A DNA stretch of 64,000 nt from Mesorhizobium sp. LSHC420B00 (GCF_000503055.1 NZ_AYVY01000019.1:101925-165924), one strand, 5' to 3'; positions 25,781 through 34,744 are shown, counted from the first letter of the stretch. The notes: generated from the letters alone by a model not told the origin. Numbers and translations: made by a program.

Positions 25781-27076
25781 GTGCTGAACAGTTTCCTGCT
25801 TTTTGCCGAAGCGGTTCTCTATTTCGGCATCATGGTCACGCTTTTCCGGTTCAGGGGCCGCATCGGCCTCGGCGTCTTTGTCTGCACGCTTGGCGTTATG
25901 CATTTCCTGGAAACCTACCTCGCCAGCGTCTTCTACGTCGCGCTGCCGTTCGGCATGGTGTCGCCGGGTTCGGCTGTGCTGTTTTCCGGCAAGCTGGTCA
26001 TGCTTCTCCTGCTCTACATCAAAGAGGACGCGGCAACCGTCCGCCAGCCCATCTACGGCCTGCTGCTCGGCAATGCCCTGATGATCGGGCTCGTGCTGAT
26101 CCTGCGCTTGCACGACATCGCACCGCTGCCCGACGGCAAGCTTCCCGACATCGGCTTCATCGACGAGATGGGCTGGCTGATGGTGTGGGGCACTTCGCTG
26201 CTGTTCGTCGACGCCATCCTGATCATCCTGCTCTATGAAAAGCTCGGCAAATATCTGCGCAAGGCGCTTTTCACCCGCATCCTGGTCTCCGTCGCGTGCG
26301 TGCTCACCTTCGACCAGGCAGGCTTTTTCACGGCGCTGCATTTCGTCACCGGTGCGCCGGTCGCGGTGTTTTTCGGCGGCTGGTTCGCCAAGATGGCAGC
26401 TTCCTTGGTCTACAGCACCATGCTGGTCGCCTACATCAGATGGTTCGAGGCGCGGCAGGTGCCGGCGCCGCGCGGGCTTTCCGACATTTTCGACACGCTG
26501 ACCTATCGCGAGCGCTATGAGGCCCTGGTCGAGCACGTCGGTCGCGACGGCCTCACCGGCCTACTGCACAGGGGTCGCTTCGACAGCGATGGCGAGGCCT
26601 CCGTGGCAACCAGCCTACGGACCGCCAAGCCGCTCAGCCTGCTGATCATCGATGTCGACCACTTCAAATCGATCAATGACCGCTTCGGCCACGCCGAGGG
26701 CGACAAGGTGCTGAAAGCCCTGGCGATTTTGCTTGGCGAACTTGTCGGGACCGACGATCAATTGTTCAGGATCGGCGGTGAGGAATTCGCCATCCTCTGC
26801 TGGCGTCCACAGCCGCTCGCCAGACTGCTGGGCGAAACCGTCAGGCAAGCGGTCAAGACGTCTGCGAGCACCAGCCGGTTCGACATCACCGTCAGCGCCG
26901 GCATCTCGACGGTCAGCGAGACGACCCGTTGCCTTGCCGATCTCTTTGCGCTGGCCGACCAGCGTCTCTACAAGGCCAAATCGACCGGACGCGATCGTGT
27001 TGTCGGCGAACCGGGTGGCAACGAAGCAGACGGGCGCAACACATGGACCAGGCCGGAGCGCAGCGCCGGCGCGTAA
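25781..27076 (+). CDS. membrane-bound diguanylate cyclase (GGDEF)
   Basis: 431 residues from GTG with GGGGAGAG upstream. The N-terminal ~240 residues hold about six membrane helices resembling a small-molecule sensor or VUT-like transporter fold (LLFAEAVLYFGIMVTLFRFR onward). The C-terminal GGDEF domain has DGLTGLLHRGRFD, IDVDHFKSINDRFGHAEGDK and RIGGEEF, the active GGEEF signature, so it should make cyclic di-GMP. No RxxD inhibitory site is visible before GGEEF. The signal sensed is unknown. Confidence 0.9.
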   Translation: MLNSFLLFAEAVLYFGIMVTLFRFRGRIGLGVFVCTLGVMHFLETYLASVFYVALPFGMVSPGSAVLFSGKLVMLLLLYIKEDAATVRQPIYGLLLGNALMIGLVLILRLHDIAPLPDGKLPDIGFIDEMGWLMVWGTSLLFVDAILIILLYEKLGKYLRKALFTRILVSVACVLTFDQAGFFTALHFVTGAPVAVFFGGWFAKMAASLVYSTMLVAYIRWFEARQVPAPRGLSDIFDTLTYRERYEALVEHVGRDGLTGLLHRGRFDSDGEASVATSLRTAKPLSLLIIDVDHFKSINDRFGHAEGDKVLKALAILLGELVGTDDQLFRIGGEEFAILCWRPQPLARLLGETVRQAVKTSASTSRFDITVSAGISTVSETTRCLADLFALADQRLYKAKSTGRDRVVGEPGGNEADGRNTWTRPERSAGA

Positions 27077-27104
27077 CGCTCACTCTGGTCTCGGATTGGC
27101 GCAA

Positions 27105-27720
27105 TCAGGATTGTTTGCGCCGCTGCCATGCGCCGATCGCAACCGAAACCGCCATCAACCCGATCGCCAGCCATTTCATTGCCGCGATGACCGGGCCGGC
27201 ATCGATGTCGTAGGCGATGAACAGAAGAATGCCCGGCACCAGCAGGCCGCAAAGCACGAGCGTGATCCGGTTGATCTGCCATGACACTTTTGCCGCAAGC
27301 ATCTGGTCGCCGGGCACGGCGACAAGCGCGGCCCGCATTGCCTTCGGCGCGACCAGCGCGGTCGAGAGACGCAGCGAAATCGGCAAGCCGATGCCGATGA
27401 TCAGCAAGGCGCATGCCAACCAGGAGCAGCGAAAACTTGAGCGCACTGGTTTCGGCCGGTACCGGGAACAGCAGCGTCGCCAGCGGCAGGAAGACACAGA
27501 AGATACCGAGCGAAGCGATGGCGATGAAGATCGCCGCGTTGACCAGCGTGAACAATTGGTAGGTGCCGCCGCCGATCGGTTTGGCCAGCGTGGTCATGCG
27601 CGCCCACTCCACTTCGGTGTAGGAAAAGCCCGGCCATTCCATATGGCCGTCTCGGATCGCCGTCATGCCCCTGGCCCAGAACGCCAGCCGCGCCAGCGCC
27701 CCGTCCGTCATGCCACTCAT
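27105..27720 (-). pseudogene. membrane protein gene with a single-base frameshift
   Basis: The first part (27720 to about 27415) reads MSGMTDGALARLAFWARGMT... then YQLFTLVNAAIFIAIASLGI and SALKFSLLLVG. The continuation in another frame is CALLIIGIGLPISLRLSTAL ... VIAAMKWLAIGLMAVSVAIG to the stop at 27105. Joined after SLLLVG they give a protein of about 204 residues with four hydrophobic segments. The break lies at about 27405-27425, where one extra base would explain it. No family recognised. It may be a real loss or an assembly error. Confidence 0.65.
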
Positions 27721-27794
27721 CGCCACCCCCTACGAATGTGTGCCTTCAAGACCATACCACCCCCGGCGCAAGGCGACAGTCGCGTTCGGCCTGT

Positions 27795-28808
27795 TTACTG
27801 GAACCCGACGGCGTCGACGGTACCCTTCGGACAACCCACCTTGGCTGTCGGTGCCGAGGCAAGCAGCAGCGCACCGAGCGAAGAGTTCGAAGCGATCGGG
27901 CCGGCCAGGCCGAGCGTCAGCTCGTCGATCAGCCCCCTGCCGCTCGAAGGATCGACCACGCAGGATACGCGGACCCGCTCGCCCGCGCCTTTGCCGAAGG
28001 CGCTGTCGAAGGTGCTGCGGATCTGATCGGACGTCAGCTGCTTGCCGACGTTCCTGGTGAAGAGATCGCGCACCGGCGACGCGTTCACCGCTTGCATCAG
28101 GTTCAAAGCGTCGGAGAAATACTCCTGCTGGCTCTTGCCGTAGCAGGTGCCGTGCTTGATCCATTCATGCCTTTCGAGGGCGGATGCGGTGCCCGGCATC
28201 ACCTGGTCGAGTTCCGATCGCGTATTCGGGTCCAGCGTGACCGGCGGCAAATCCCGCCAATGTGCCGGATCGTCGTTCGCCTTGTCGCTTGCCGCGACCT
28301 GGCAATAGAAATTTCCATTCGGTTGCGGCCACAGCCCATGCAAGGTGAAGTGGGTCGCGTCGAAACCGGCGGCGGTCTGCGCCCGGCATTCGGTCTTGCT
28401 GGATTTGGTCTCACAGAAAGCCGGCTGCCAGCTCAGCGCGAAGACATATTCCGGCTTTCCGGACGCCGATGGCTTGTTCGGCTCGGCAGGCGCCGGTGCA
28501 GCCGGTATCGTCGACGCGCTGCCGCCCGAAACGTGACCGCAGGTGATCTTAACCCAGCGGCGCTCCGGATCAGCGCCCGGAACGCGGATGAGATAGTGCG
28601 TGGGCGCGTCCTTGTTGCCGGCCAGCAGATCGTAACTCTGGCCAGCCGCGGTCGAGACGTTGCCGGGATTCTTGCCGCTCTTGATCGCCTGCGTTGCCGG
28701 ACAGGCGGCATCGGCGACGAAAGAGCCGGTCATCTTCACATCGGCCCGCGCCGCGCTTGCGCCAGCAAACGCAAGAAACACCGCCCCCCATATCGCCCAA
28801 ATCCGCAT
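27795..28808 (-). CDS. ribonuclease T2 family protein
   Basis: 337 residues with a Sec signal peptide (MRIWAIWGAVFLAFAGASAA, cleavage near ARA). The T2 catalytic boxes are both present: FTLHGLWPQ (CAS1 histidine) and HEWIKHGTC (CAS2 with Glu and His). An N-terminal ~110-residue extension with two cysteines precedes the nuclease domain. The periplasmic or secreted enzyme would cleave RNA via cyclic phosphates. No inhibitor gene is adjacent. Confidence 0.92.
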   Translation of the reverse strand: MRIWAIWGAVFLAFAGASAARADVKMTGSFVADAACPATQAIKSGKNPGNVSTAAGQSYDLLAGNKDAPTHYLIRVPGADPERRWVKITCGHVSGGSASTIPAAPAPAEPNKPSASGKPEYVFALSWQPAFCETKSSKTECRAQTAAGFDATHFTLHGLWPQPNGNFYCQVAASDKANDDPAHWRDLPPVTLDPNTRSELDQVMPGTASALERHEWIKHGTCYGKSQQEYFSDALNLMQAVNASPVRDLFTRNVGKQLTSDQIRSTFDSAFGKGAGERVRVSCVVDPSSGRGLIDELTLGLAGPIASNSSLGALLLASAPTAKVGCPKGTVDAVGFQ

Positions 28809-28928
28809 TCCGGCACTCCTCGTGATTCACGCCGCAAGCTAGAAACTTGCGACATGTCAGAATTACGATTTCTTTCGTCGGCCGTAAAAACAATCGCCAG
28901 CGCATTGAGACGGTTCCCGTGTGGTCGA

Positions 28929-29378
28929 TCAGGCTCCGCCCGCCTCCACCCGTTCTGTCAAGGTGCGCAGCAGATCAAGCGAGGCTTTTAGCGCGTCGGC
29001 GTCCATACCCTCCGAAACGCGGTTCGCCCAAACATGCTGGCGTGTGCCGATATTCTTGACCGCTGCCCGGCCGGCATCGGTTATCGACAACAGCTTGGCG
29101 CGGCGATGCGCTGGGTTGTCGGCATAGGCGGCAAGCCCCTCCGCAGCCAGTATGTCGGCCAGCCGCTGTACGCTCTGACGGGCGAGACCCATGTCGCGGG
29201 CGACGTCGGCCACGGATTTCGGCTCCTTCAAAACCGCACCCAAAACCTGCCAGCGCGCTGCCGTCAGCCCGGTTGGAGCGGCCAGCCGGTCGGCCGCATC
29301 CAGAAAACTGCCGTTCATCCTGAACACGGCAAGCACGAGTTCCGTGAACACATTTGCCGCTTCGGTCCTGGTCGTCAT
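28929..29378 (-). CDS. MarR-family regulator
   Basis: 149 residues. Winged helix: ARWQVLGAVLKEPKSVADVA, RDMGLARQSVQRLADILAAE and the wing PAHRRAKLLSITDAGRAAV, all MarR hallmarks. Its ATG overlaps the stop of the upstream hydrolase by four bases, so the two are co-translated. A pair of nested palindromes (30305-30349) lies upstream of the unit and is the likely binding site, giving autorepression relieved by a ligand. Confidence 0.92.
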   Translation of the reverse strand: MTTRTEAANVFTELVLAVFRMNGSFLDAADRLAAPTGLTAARWQVLGAVLKEPKSVADVARDMGLARQSVQRLADILAAEGLAAYADNPAHRRAKLLSITDAGRAAVKNIGTRQHVWANRVSEGMDADALKASLDLLRTLTERVEAGGA

Positions 29379-30160
29379 TTCTGGCCGGCCTCGATGGTCG
29401 CGACGAAATTATTAACGGCTTCGGCTACGACCTCGGGCTTGTCAAGCATCACCCAATGGCCGCTGCCCGCCACGATCTGGCGCGGAATGTCCGTGCGCAG
29501 CCGGTAGAGCGCGGCTGGAGTGTCACTGGCCTCGGTAGCCAATACGAACATAGGCCCGCGATACGCATTGAGTGCCGGCTCCGGGTTCCATTCGGCCAGT
29601 GCCTTGCCGACACCTGCCCTCGCCGCCGGATCGACCACTGCCACATCGGCCAGAACACGCTGGCGAACAGCCGCGTTAGGGCCGGCAATCGACGTGTAAT
29701 AGGCGTTCAGGACATCGCGGCCTTGCGGACCGGCCAGATCGCGGACAAAGCCGTCGCGAATCGCCTGCGGCAGCGCACGAGGATTGGTCGCCGGGTCGAC
29801 GAGCAAGACACCTGCGACCCGGTCGGCATGGCTGGCGGCATAAGCGAGCGCCACACCACCGCCGCCGCTGTGCGCGACAATGAGAAACCGCTTCAGGCCA
29901 AACGCGTCGGCCACGGCACCGACATCCATTGCACGGCCGTCATAGCCATAGTCACCGTCCTGCGCCGGCGCGGAGGCGCCATGGCCGCGAAAATCGAAGG
30001 CTACCGCCTCGCGGCCTTCGACGGAGAGCTGCATCACCCGGTCCCAGTGGGAAGCGCGGCTGCAATCTCCATGCAGGAACAGGATCGGCAGGCCATTGCC
30101 GGCGTTGATCCTATAAGTGGCAAGCTGGCCTTGCGGGCCTGGAACGGTGGACGTCATCAT
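29375..30160 (-). CDS. alpha/beta hydrolase
   Basis: 261 residues. The oxyanion strand ILFLHGDCSRASHW, nucleophile elbow AHSGGGGVAL (Ser), a candidate acid after MFVLATEASD, and the His in GSGHWVMLDKPE make up an alpha/beta-hydrolase triad. Substrate unknown; a MarR partner suggests a xenobiotic or aromatic ester. The upstream DNA encodes, one frame off, a twin-arginine-like signal peptide, so the original product may have been exported. Confidence 0.88.
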   Translation of the reverse strand: MMTSTVPGPQGQLATYRINAGNGLPILFLHGDCSRASHWDRVMQLSVEGREAVAFDFRGHGASAPAQDGDYGYDGRAMDVGAVADAFGLKRFLIVAHSGGGGVALAYAASHADRVAGVLLVDPATNPRALPQAIRDGFVRDLAGPQGRDVLNAYYTSIAGPNAAVRQRVLADVAVVDPAARAGVGKALAEWNPEPALNAYRGPMFVLATEASDTPAALYRLRTDIPRQIVAGSGHWVMLDKPEVVAEAVNNFVATIEAGQK

Positions 30161-30284
30161 GGGTCATCTCCCTGGTTTCCTGACTGAACGCAGCAATCCC
30201 TGGCAACAGGGTGGCCGTCGTGAAGGCGAAGCCCGCCAGCAAGATTGCACGCCGCGAAATGGCCCCGGTGGTTTTCATAGTCAT
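30111..30284 (-). CDS. short frame encoding a Tat-like signal peptide
   Basis: 57 codons from ATG 30284 (a second ATG at 30278). The N-terminus reads MTMKTTGAISRRAILLAGFA and goes on FTTATLLPGIAAFSQ, a twin-arginine-type export signal, then degenerates into antisense-like sequence. It overlaps the hydrolase start (30160) in another frame. One base removed just before 30160 would fuse this signal onto the hydrolase. It is therefore either a lost N-terminus or a chance frame. Confidence 0.5.
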   Translation of the reverse strand: MTMKTTGAISRRAILLAGFAFTTATLLPGIAAFSQETREMTHDDVHRSRPARPACHL

Positions 30285-30304
30285 ACCCCCAATCTGCTGG
30301 CCAA

Positions 30305-30349
30305 TTGACAGTATGCTGTCATGTAATCATATTGACAGCATACTGTCAA
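30305..30349. promoter_or_regulatory. nested palindromic operator and promoter elements
   Basis: TTGACAGTATGCTGTCA (30305-30321), 11 bases, TGACAGCATACTGTCAA (30333-30349) form a perfect 17-bp inverted repeat, and each half contains a 16-bp palindrome TGACAGyATrCTGTCA. TTGACA, the -35 consensus, occurs at both outer ends, one per strand. It sits between the MarR/hydrolase unit and the divergent lipase-like gene and fits two stacked MarR dimers controlling both. Confidence 0.85.
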
Positions 30350-30425
30350 CTAGCGTCGAATGGGTACCCTACGTCTCTTGACGTCGATCGCTGCGTCGCC
30401 CAACAGTCGCCGACGGGAGCGAGAC

Positions 30426-31361
30426 ATGCCATTTGACAAGCAGAGGATGCTGGCATCGCCGACCGGCGCCGAGCTCAACCTTTATGTGAAACACGCCACA
30501 GGCCAGCCGCGCGCCATTGTCCAGATCAATCACGGGTTGGCCGAGCACGCGGCGCGCTATGCCCGCTTCGCCGATTTCCTCGGCGCGCGCGGCTACCAGG
30601 TCTACGCGCACGACCACCGTGGCCACGGCGTCACCAAGGCGCCCGACGCGCCACCTGGCAGGTTCGCCGATGCGGATGGAAGTGCCAAGGTCATCGCCGA
30701 TGTCGCTGCCGTCCATGATCTGATCGCCAGGGAACAGCCCGGCCTGCCGGTCATCGCCTTCGGTCACTCCTTGGGCGCGTCGGTCGCGCTGAACTTTGTC
30801 CTCCGCAACTCGGCGCGCATCCATGCCGCCGCGATCTGGAACGGCAATTTCTCTGCCGGACTGCTCGGCCAAATCGCGCTGGGCATGCTTGCCTCGGAAA
30901 AGTTCCGGCTTGGCTCAGACGTGCCGTCGCGCATGCTGCCCCGGCTGACGTTCCGGGCTTGGGGCAAGGCAGTGCCCGATCGCCGGACGCCCTTCGACTG
31001 GCTGTCGCGCGATGCCGCCGAAGTCGAGAAATACATCGCCGACCCGCTCTGCGGCTGGGACGCATCGGTGTCGATGTGGCAGGACATCGTCAAGATGACG
31101 CTGCATTGCGGCCGCGACCGCAATTTTTCCGGCGTGCGGCGCGACCTGTTCGTCAATCTGGTCGGAGGCGAGCAGGATCCGGCCTCGGACGGCGGCAAGG
31201 CGGTCAGCCATCTTGCCGTCCGGATGCACATGATGGGTTTTTCGAATCTCGTTTCAAAGGTTTACGCCGAAACCCGCCACGAAAGCCTGAACGAGATCAA
31301 CCGAGACATCATAATGGAGGATTTTGCCGCCTGGGCCGACCGCGTGCTGAGGGTGCCGTAA
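30426..31361 (+). CDS. alpha/beta hydrolase, monoacylglycerol-lipase type
   Basis: 311 residues from MPFDKQRMLASP. Serine aminopeptidase/MGL features: INHGLAEHAARYARFADFLG, YAHDHRGHGVTKAPDAPPGR, the nucleophile in AFGHSLGASVAL, and Glu/His near the end in VYAETRHESLNEINRD. It probably hydrolyses lipid esters in the cytoplasm. Divergent from the MarR/hydrolase unit across the nested palindromes. An upstream start at 30360 would begin inside that regulatory region and is less likely. Confidence 0.88.
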   Translation: MPFDKQRMLASPTGAELNLYVKHATGQPRAIVQINHGLAEHAARYARFADFLGARGYQVYAHDHRGHGVTKAPDAPPGRFADADGSAKVIADVAAVHDLIAREQPGLPVIAFGHSLGASVALNFVLRNSARIHAAAIWNGNFSAGLLGQIALGMLASEKFRLGSDVPSRMLPRLTFRAWGKAVPDRRTPFDWLSRDAAEVEKYIADPLCGWDASVSMWQDIVKMTLHCGRDRNFSGVRRDLFVNLVGGEQDPASDGGKAVSHLAVRMHMMGFSNLVSKVYAETRHESLNEINRDIIMEDFAAWADRVLRVP

Positions 31362-31439
31362 CGGTTGGCCCATCGCAAGGGCCGTGACAGCGGCGCGCGG
31401 GGTTGATAGAGGCTGCGCTTTCGATCAACCAGGTGATCC

Positions 31440-32615
31440 ATGACTGAGCCTCCGCTCAAAGGCATCCGCGTCATCGAACTCGCACGCATCCTTGCCGGGC
31501 CATGGGCCGGGCAGTTGCTTGCCGACCTCGGCGCCGACGTGATCAAGGTCGAGAGCCCGGACGGCGGCGACGACACCCGCAAATGGGGACCGCCCTTCGT
31601 CATCGGCCATGACGGCGAGAACCTTTCGGCCGCTTATTACCATTCCTGCAACCGCGGCAAGCGCTCCATCGCCATCGATTTCTCGACGCCCGAGGGCGCC
31701 GAGACGGTGCGCCGGCTGGTCGCGACATCGGATGTGCTGATCGAAAACTTCAAGGTCGGCGGGCTTAAGAAATACGGCCTCGACCATGACAGCCTGAGGG
31801 AAATCAACCCACGGCTGATCTATTGCTCGATCACCGGTTTTGGCCAGTCGGGACCGTATGCGCTGCGCGCCGGTTATGATTTCATCATCCAGGGCATGGC
31901 CGGCATGATGTCGATCACCGGCGAGGCCGGCCGCGAACCGCAAAAGGCCGGCGTCGCTATTTCAGATGTTTTCACCGGGCTTTATTCGGTCATCGCCATC
32001 CAGGCGGCGCTTCGCCATGCCGAGAAGACCGGCGAAGGCCAGCACATCGACATGGCGCTCTACGACACCCAGATCTCGACGCTCGGCAACCAGAACCTCA
32101 ACTATCTTGTCTCCGGACAGTCGCCGGTGCAGATGGGCAATGCGCATATGAACATCGCGCCCTACGAGGTGGTGCCGGTGAAAAATGGCCACATCATCCT
32201 GGCGGTCGGCAATGACGGCCAGTTCGCAAAGTTTTGCGCTGCCGTCGACCTCGAGGAGCTGGCGTCGAACCCTGACTTCGCCACCAATCCCGCCCGCGTC
32301 GCCAACCGGGCAAAGCTGCGCGAGCACATGGTCGAGGCGCTGAAGGTCTTCGATCGCGACCCGCTGCTGGCCAGGCTCGAGACAGCCGGCGTGCCGGCCA
32401 GTCCAATCAACAATATTGGCCAGATGTTTGCCGACCCGCAGACAATCGCGCGCGGCATGCGGCTCGACCTCGACGACGGCCATGGCAATCTCTTGCCCTC
32501 GGTGCGGGCGCCGATGGTCATGTCCGGCACGCCGCTGGTCTATGAACGGCCCTCGCCGCGCCTCGGCGAACACACCGAAGAAATCCTTGCCGAACTGGAG
32601 AGGTCAGGAAAATGA
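31440..32615 (+). CDS. class III (CaiB/BaiF) CoA-transferase
   Basis: 391 residues, typical of the family. RVIELARILAGPWAGQLLAD and LGADVIKVESPDGGDD mark the N-terminus; the catalytic Asp is about residue 147 in RAGYDFIIQGMAGMMSITGE. It moves CoA between carboxylates; donor and acceptor cannot be read from sequence. Its stop overlaps the ATG of a ThDP enzyme by four bases, so the two act as a pair, as formyl-CoA transferase and oxalyl-CoA decarboxylase do. Confidence 0.92.
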   Translation: MTEPPLKGIRVIELARILAGPWAGQLLADLGADVIKVESPDGGDDTRKWGPPFVIGHDGENLSAAYYHSCNRGKRSIAIDFSTPEGAETVRRLVATSDVLIENFKVGGLKKYGLDHDSLREINPRLIYCSITGFGQSGPYALRAGYDFIIQGMAGMMSITGEAGREPQKAGVAISDVFTGLYSVIAIQAALRHAEKTGEGQHIDMALYDTQISTLGNQNLNYLVSGQSPVQMGNAHMNIAPYEVVPVKNGHIILAVGNDGQFAKFCAAVDLEELASNPDFATNPARVANRAKLREHMVEALKVFDRDPLLARLETAGVPASPINNIGQMFADPQTIARGMRLDLDDGHGNLLPSVRAPMVMSGTPLVYERPSPRLGEHTEEILAELERSGK

Positions 32616-34261
32616 AGACCGGCGGACAACTCATCGTCGATGCGCTCGAAGCCAACGGAACGGACCGTATCTATTGCGTGCCCGGCGAATCCTATCTGGC
32701 GGTGCTCGACGCGCTGCATGATTCGCCAATCCGCACCATCGTCTGCCGCCAGGAGGGCGGTGCCGCAATGATGGCCGACTGCCATGGCCGCCTGACCGGC
32801 AGGCCCGGCATCTGCTTCGTCACCCGCGGCCCAGGCGCCACCAATGCCTCGGCCGGCATCCACATCGCCATGCAGGATTCGGTCCCCCTCATCCTGTTCA
32901 TCGGCCAGGTCGCCAGCCACGCCAAGGGGCGCGAGGCCTTCCAGGAGGTCGACTATGTCAGGTTTTTCGGCGATATCGCCAAATGGGTGGTCGAGATCGA
33001 CGACGCCGCGCGCATCCCCGAATTCGTCACACGGGCATTTGCAGTGGCGACGTCCGGCCGCCCGGGCCCGGTCGTCATCTCGCTGCCCGAGGACATGCTG
33101 ACCAGCCTTGCCGAGGCACCGGAAGCCCGGCATTACACCCCTGTCGAGACGCGGCCTGGCGAAGCCGAGCTCGACGCGCTGGACGAGCTGCTCAACAAGG
33201 CAAAGCGGCCGTTCGTCATCCTTGGCGGTACGCGCTGGGATGCGCAGGCCGTTGCACGGATGCGGACGATAGCCGAAGCCTGGTCGCTGCCGGTCGGCTG
33301 CTCCTTCCGCCGCCAGATGCTGTTCGACCATCTCCACGCGAACTATGCCGGCGATGTCGGCATCGGCATCAATCCCAAAGTGGCAACCGCCATCAAGCAG
33401 GCCGACCTTGTGCTGCTGATCGGCGGCCGCATGGGCGAGATGCCGTCATCCGACTACACGCTGCTGAAGAGCCCCTACCCCGACCAGACGCTTGTCCATA
33501 TCCATGCCGACGCCGGCGAGCTCGGCCGCGTCTACCGGCCGGCGCTGGCGATCAATACCTCGCCTGCCGCTTTCGTCGAAGCCTTTGCCAAACGCAAGCC
33601 GGCCGCAACGCCGGTGTGGGCGGCGGAGGCAGCGAAGCTGCACACCGCCTATCTCGACTGGTCGACGCCTCCGGAGAGCGGCCCCGGCGCCGTGCAGATG
33701 GGGCCGATCATGAATTATCTCGAAACGATGCTGCCGGACGACGCCATCCTCACCAATGGCGCCGGCAACTACGCCACCTGGGTGCATCGCTACCATCGCT
33801 TCCGGCGTTTCGGCACGCAGGCAGCACCCACATCCGGCTCGATGGGCTACGGCACGCCGGCGGCGGTCGCCGCCAAACAGCTTTTCCCCGACCGCGACGT
33901 GATCGCCTTCGCCGGCGACGGCTGTTTCCTGATGAACGGGCAGGAATTCGCCACCGCCGTACAATACGGATTGCCGATCATCGTCATCGTAGTCAACAAC
34001 GGCATTTATGGCACCATCCGCATGCATCAGGAGCGCGAATATCCCGGCCGTGTCGTCGCCACCGATCTGAAAAACCCCGACTTTGCTGCTTTGGCCCGTG
34101 CCTATGGCGGCCATGGCGAGACGGTGGAAAAGACCGCCGACTTCGCGGCGGCCTTCGAGCGCGCGCGTGCTAGCGGCAAGCCGTCGATCGTCGAGATCAG
34201 GCTCGACCCCGAAGCCATCACGCCGACCCGCACGATGACCCAGATTCGCGACAAGGCCTGA
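32612..34261 (+). CDS. ThDP-dependent enzyme, acetolactate synthase-like
   Basis: 549 residues. Activating Glu48 lies in VCRQEGGAAMMADCHGRLTG, then FVTRGPGATNASAGIHIAMQ; ThDP/Mg motif is AFAGDGCFLMNGQEFATAVQ. It lacks the ilvB C-terminal HNEMLLPD and does not look like oxalyl-CoA decarboxylase at its N-terminus, so it is annotated only to superfamily. Coupled by a 4-base overlap to the CoA-transferase upstream; together they may activate and decarboxylate an organic acid. Confidence 0.88.
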   Translation: MKTGGQLIVDALEANGTDRIYCVPGESYLAVLDALHDSPIRTIVCRQEGGAAMMADCHGRLTGRPGICFVTRGPGATNASAGIHIAMQDSVPLILFIGQVASHAKGREAFQEVDYVRFFGDIAKWVVEIDDAARIPEFVTRAFAVATSGRPGPVVISLPEDMLTSLAEAPEARHYTPVETRPGEAELDALDELLNKAKRPFVILGGTRWDAQAVARMRTIAEAWSLPVGCSFRRQMLFDHLHANYAGDVGIGINPKVATAIKQADLVLLIGGRMGEMPSSDYTLLKSPYPDQTLVHIHADAGELGRVYRPALAINTSPAAFVEAFAKRKPAATPVWAAEAAKLHTAYLDWSTPPESGPGAVQMGPIMNYLETMLPDDAILTNGAGNYATWVHRYHRFRRFGTQAAPTSGSMGYGTPAAVAAKQLFPDRDVIAFAGDGCFLMNGQEFATAVQYGLPIIVIVVNNGIYGTIRMHQEREYPGRVVATDLKNPDFAALARAYGGHGETVEKTADFAAAFERARASGKPSIVEIRLDPEAITPTRTMTQIRDKA

Positions 34262-34262
34262 C

Positions 34263-34284
34263 AAACAGGGTGGTTGCCCTGTTT
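34263..34284. terminator. terminator between convergent genes
   Basis: AAACAGGG, loop TGGTTG, CCCTGTTT: an 8-bp stem starting one base after the ThDP gene stop, with a short T tract, facing the CHRD gene that ends at 34301. Confidence 0.65.
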
Positions 34285-34300
34285 TGTCGTCTTGATCTGC

Positions 34301-34744
34301 CTATTTGACCTTTTCGATCTGGCCGCGGATCTCGCCGTCGGCGTGGGCCGCGGTGTGGATGTTGACGTAATATTTGCCCGCCTCAAGATCGGTCGCCTGG
34401 GCATCGGTCAATGTCGCCGAACCCTTGATCGGGCTCTTCAGCTTGCCTTCGAACGGCACCACTGGATCGGCGTTTTGACCCTCCGCCGCCGGGCCGTGAA
34501 TGTGTCCGGCCTTCGCCGGCCCGCTGAGGCCGGAATATCTCACCGTCCAGCTGAGTTTCTTGGTGGCGGTGTTGAATCTGAGCGTGGCGGTACCCTTGCC
34601 CTTCGTGGTGACGGGCGGGCTCTGCTGAGCACCATCGAGCGTCGCGGTCATCTTTACGGTTTCGGCCAGAGCCGGTGACACCGAGAAGATGGCGGCAGAA
34701 ATGGCCAGCGCCGAAAGCATCGGCGTGAAGGACTGGATGCGCAT
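34301..34744 (-). CDS. CHRD domain exported protein
   Basis: 147 residues from MRIQSFTPMLSALAISAAIF with GGAGG upstream; signal peptide cleaved after ALA. The CHRD (chordin-like) domain is clear: ATLDGAQQSPPVTTKGKGTA, SGLSGPAKAGHIHGPAAEGQ, GKYYVNIHTAAHADGEIRGQ. Periplasmic or surface protein of unknown role; two conserved histidine clusters could bind metal. Separate from the ABC operon behind it by a strong terminator. Confidence 0.92.
   Translation of the reverse strand: MRIQSFTPMLSALAISAAIFSVSPALAETVKMTATLDGAQQSPPVTTKGKGTATLRFNTATKKLSWTVRYSGLSGPAKAGHIHGPAAEGQNADPVVPFEGKLKSPIKGSATLTDAQATDLEAGKYYVNIHTAAHADGEIRGQIEKVK

Noticed and set aside
30305-30349. CRISPR-like or terminator interpretation of the inverted repeat
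   Set aside because: Only two units with inverted orientation, no spacers, no T-run, and TTGACA elements at the ends; an operator/promoter is the better fit.
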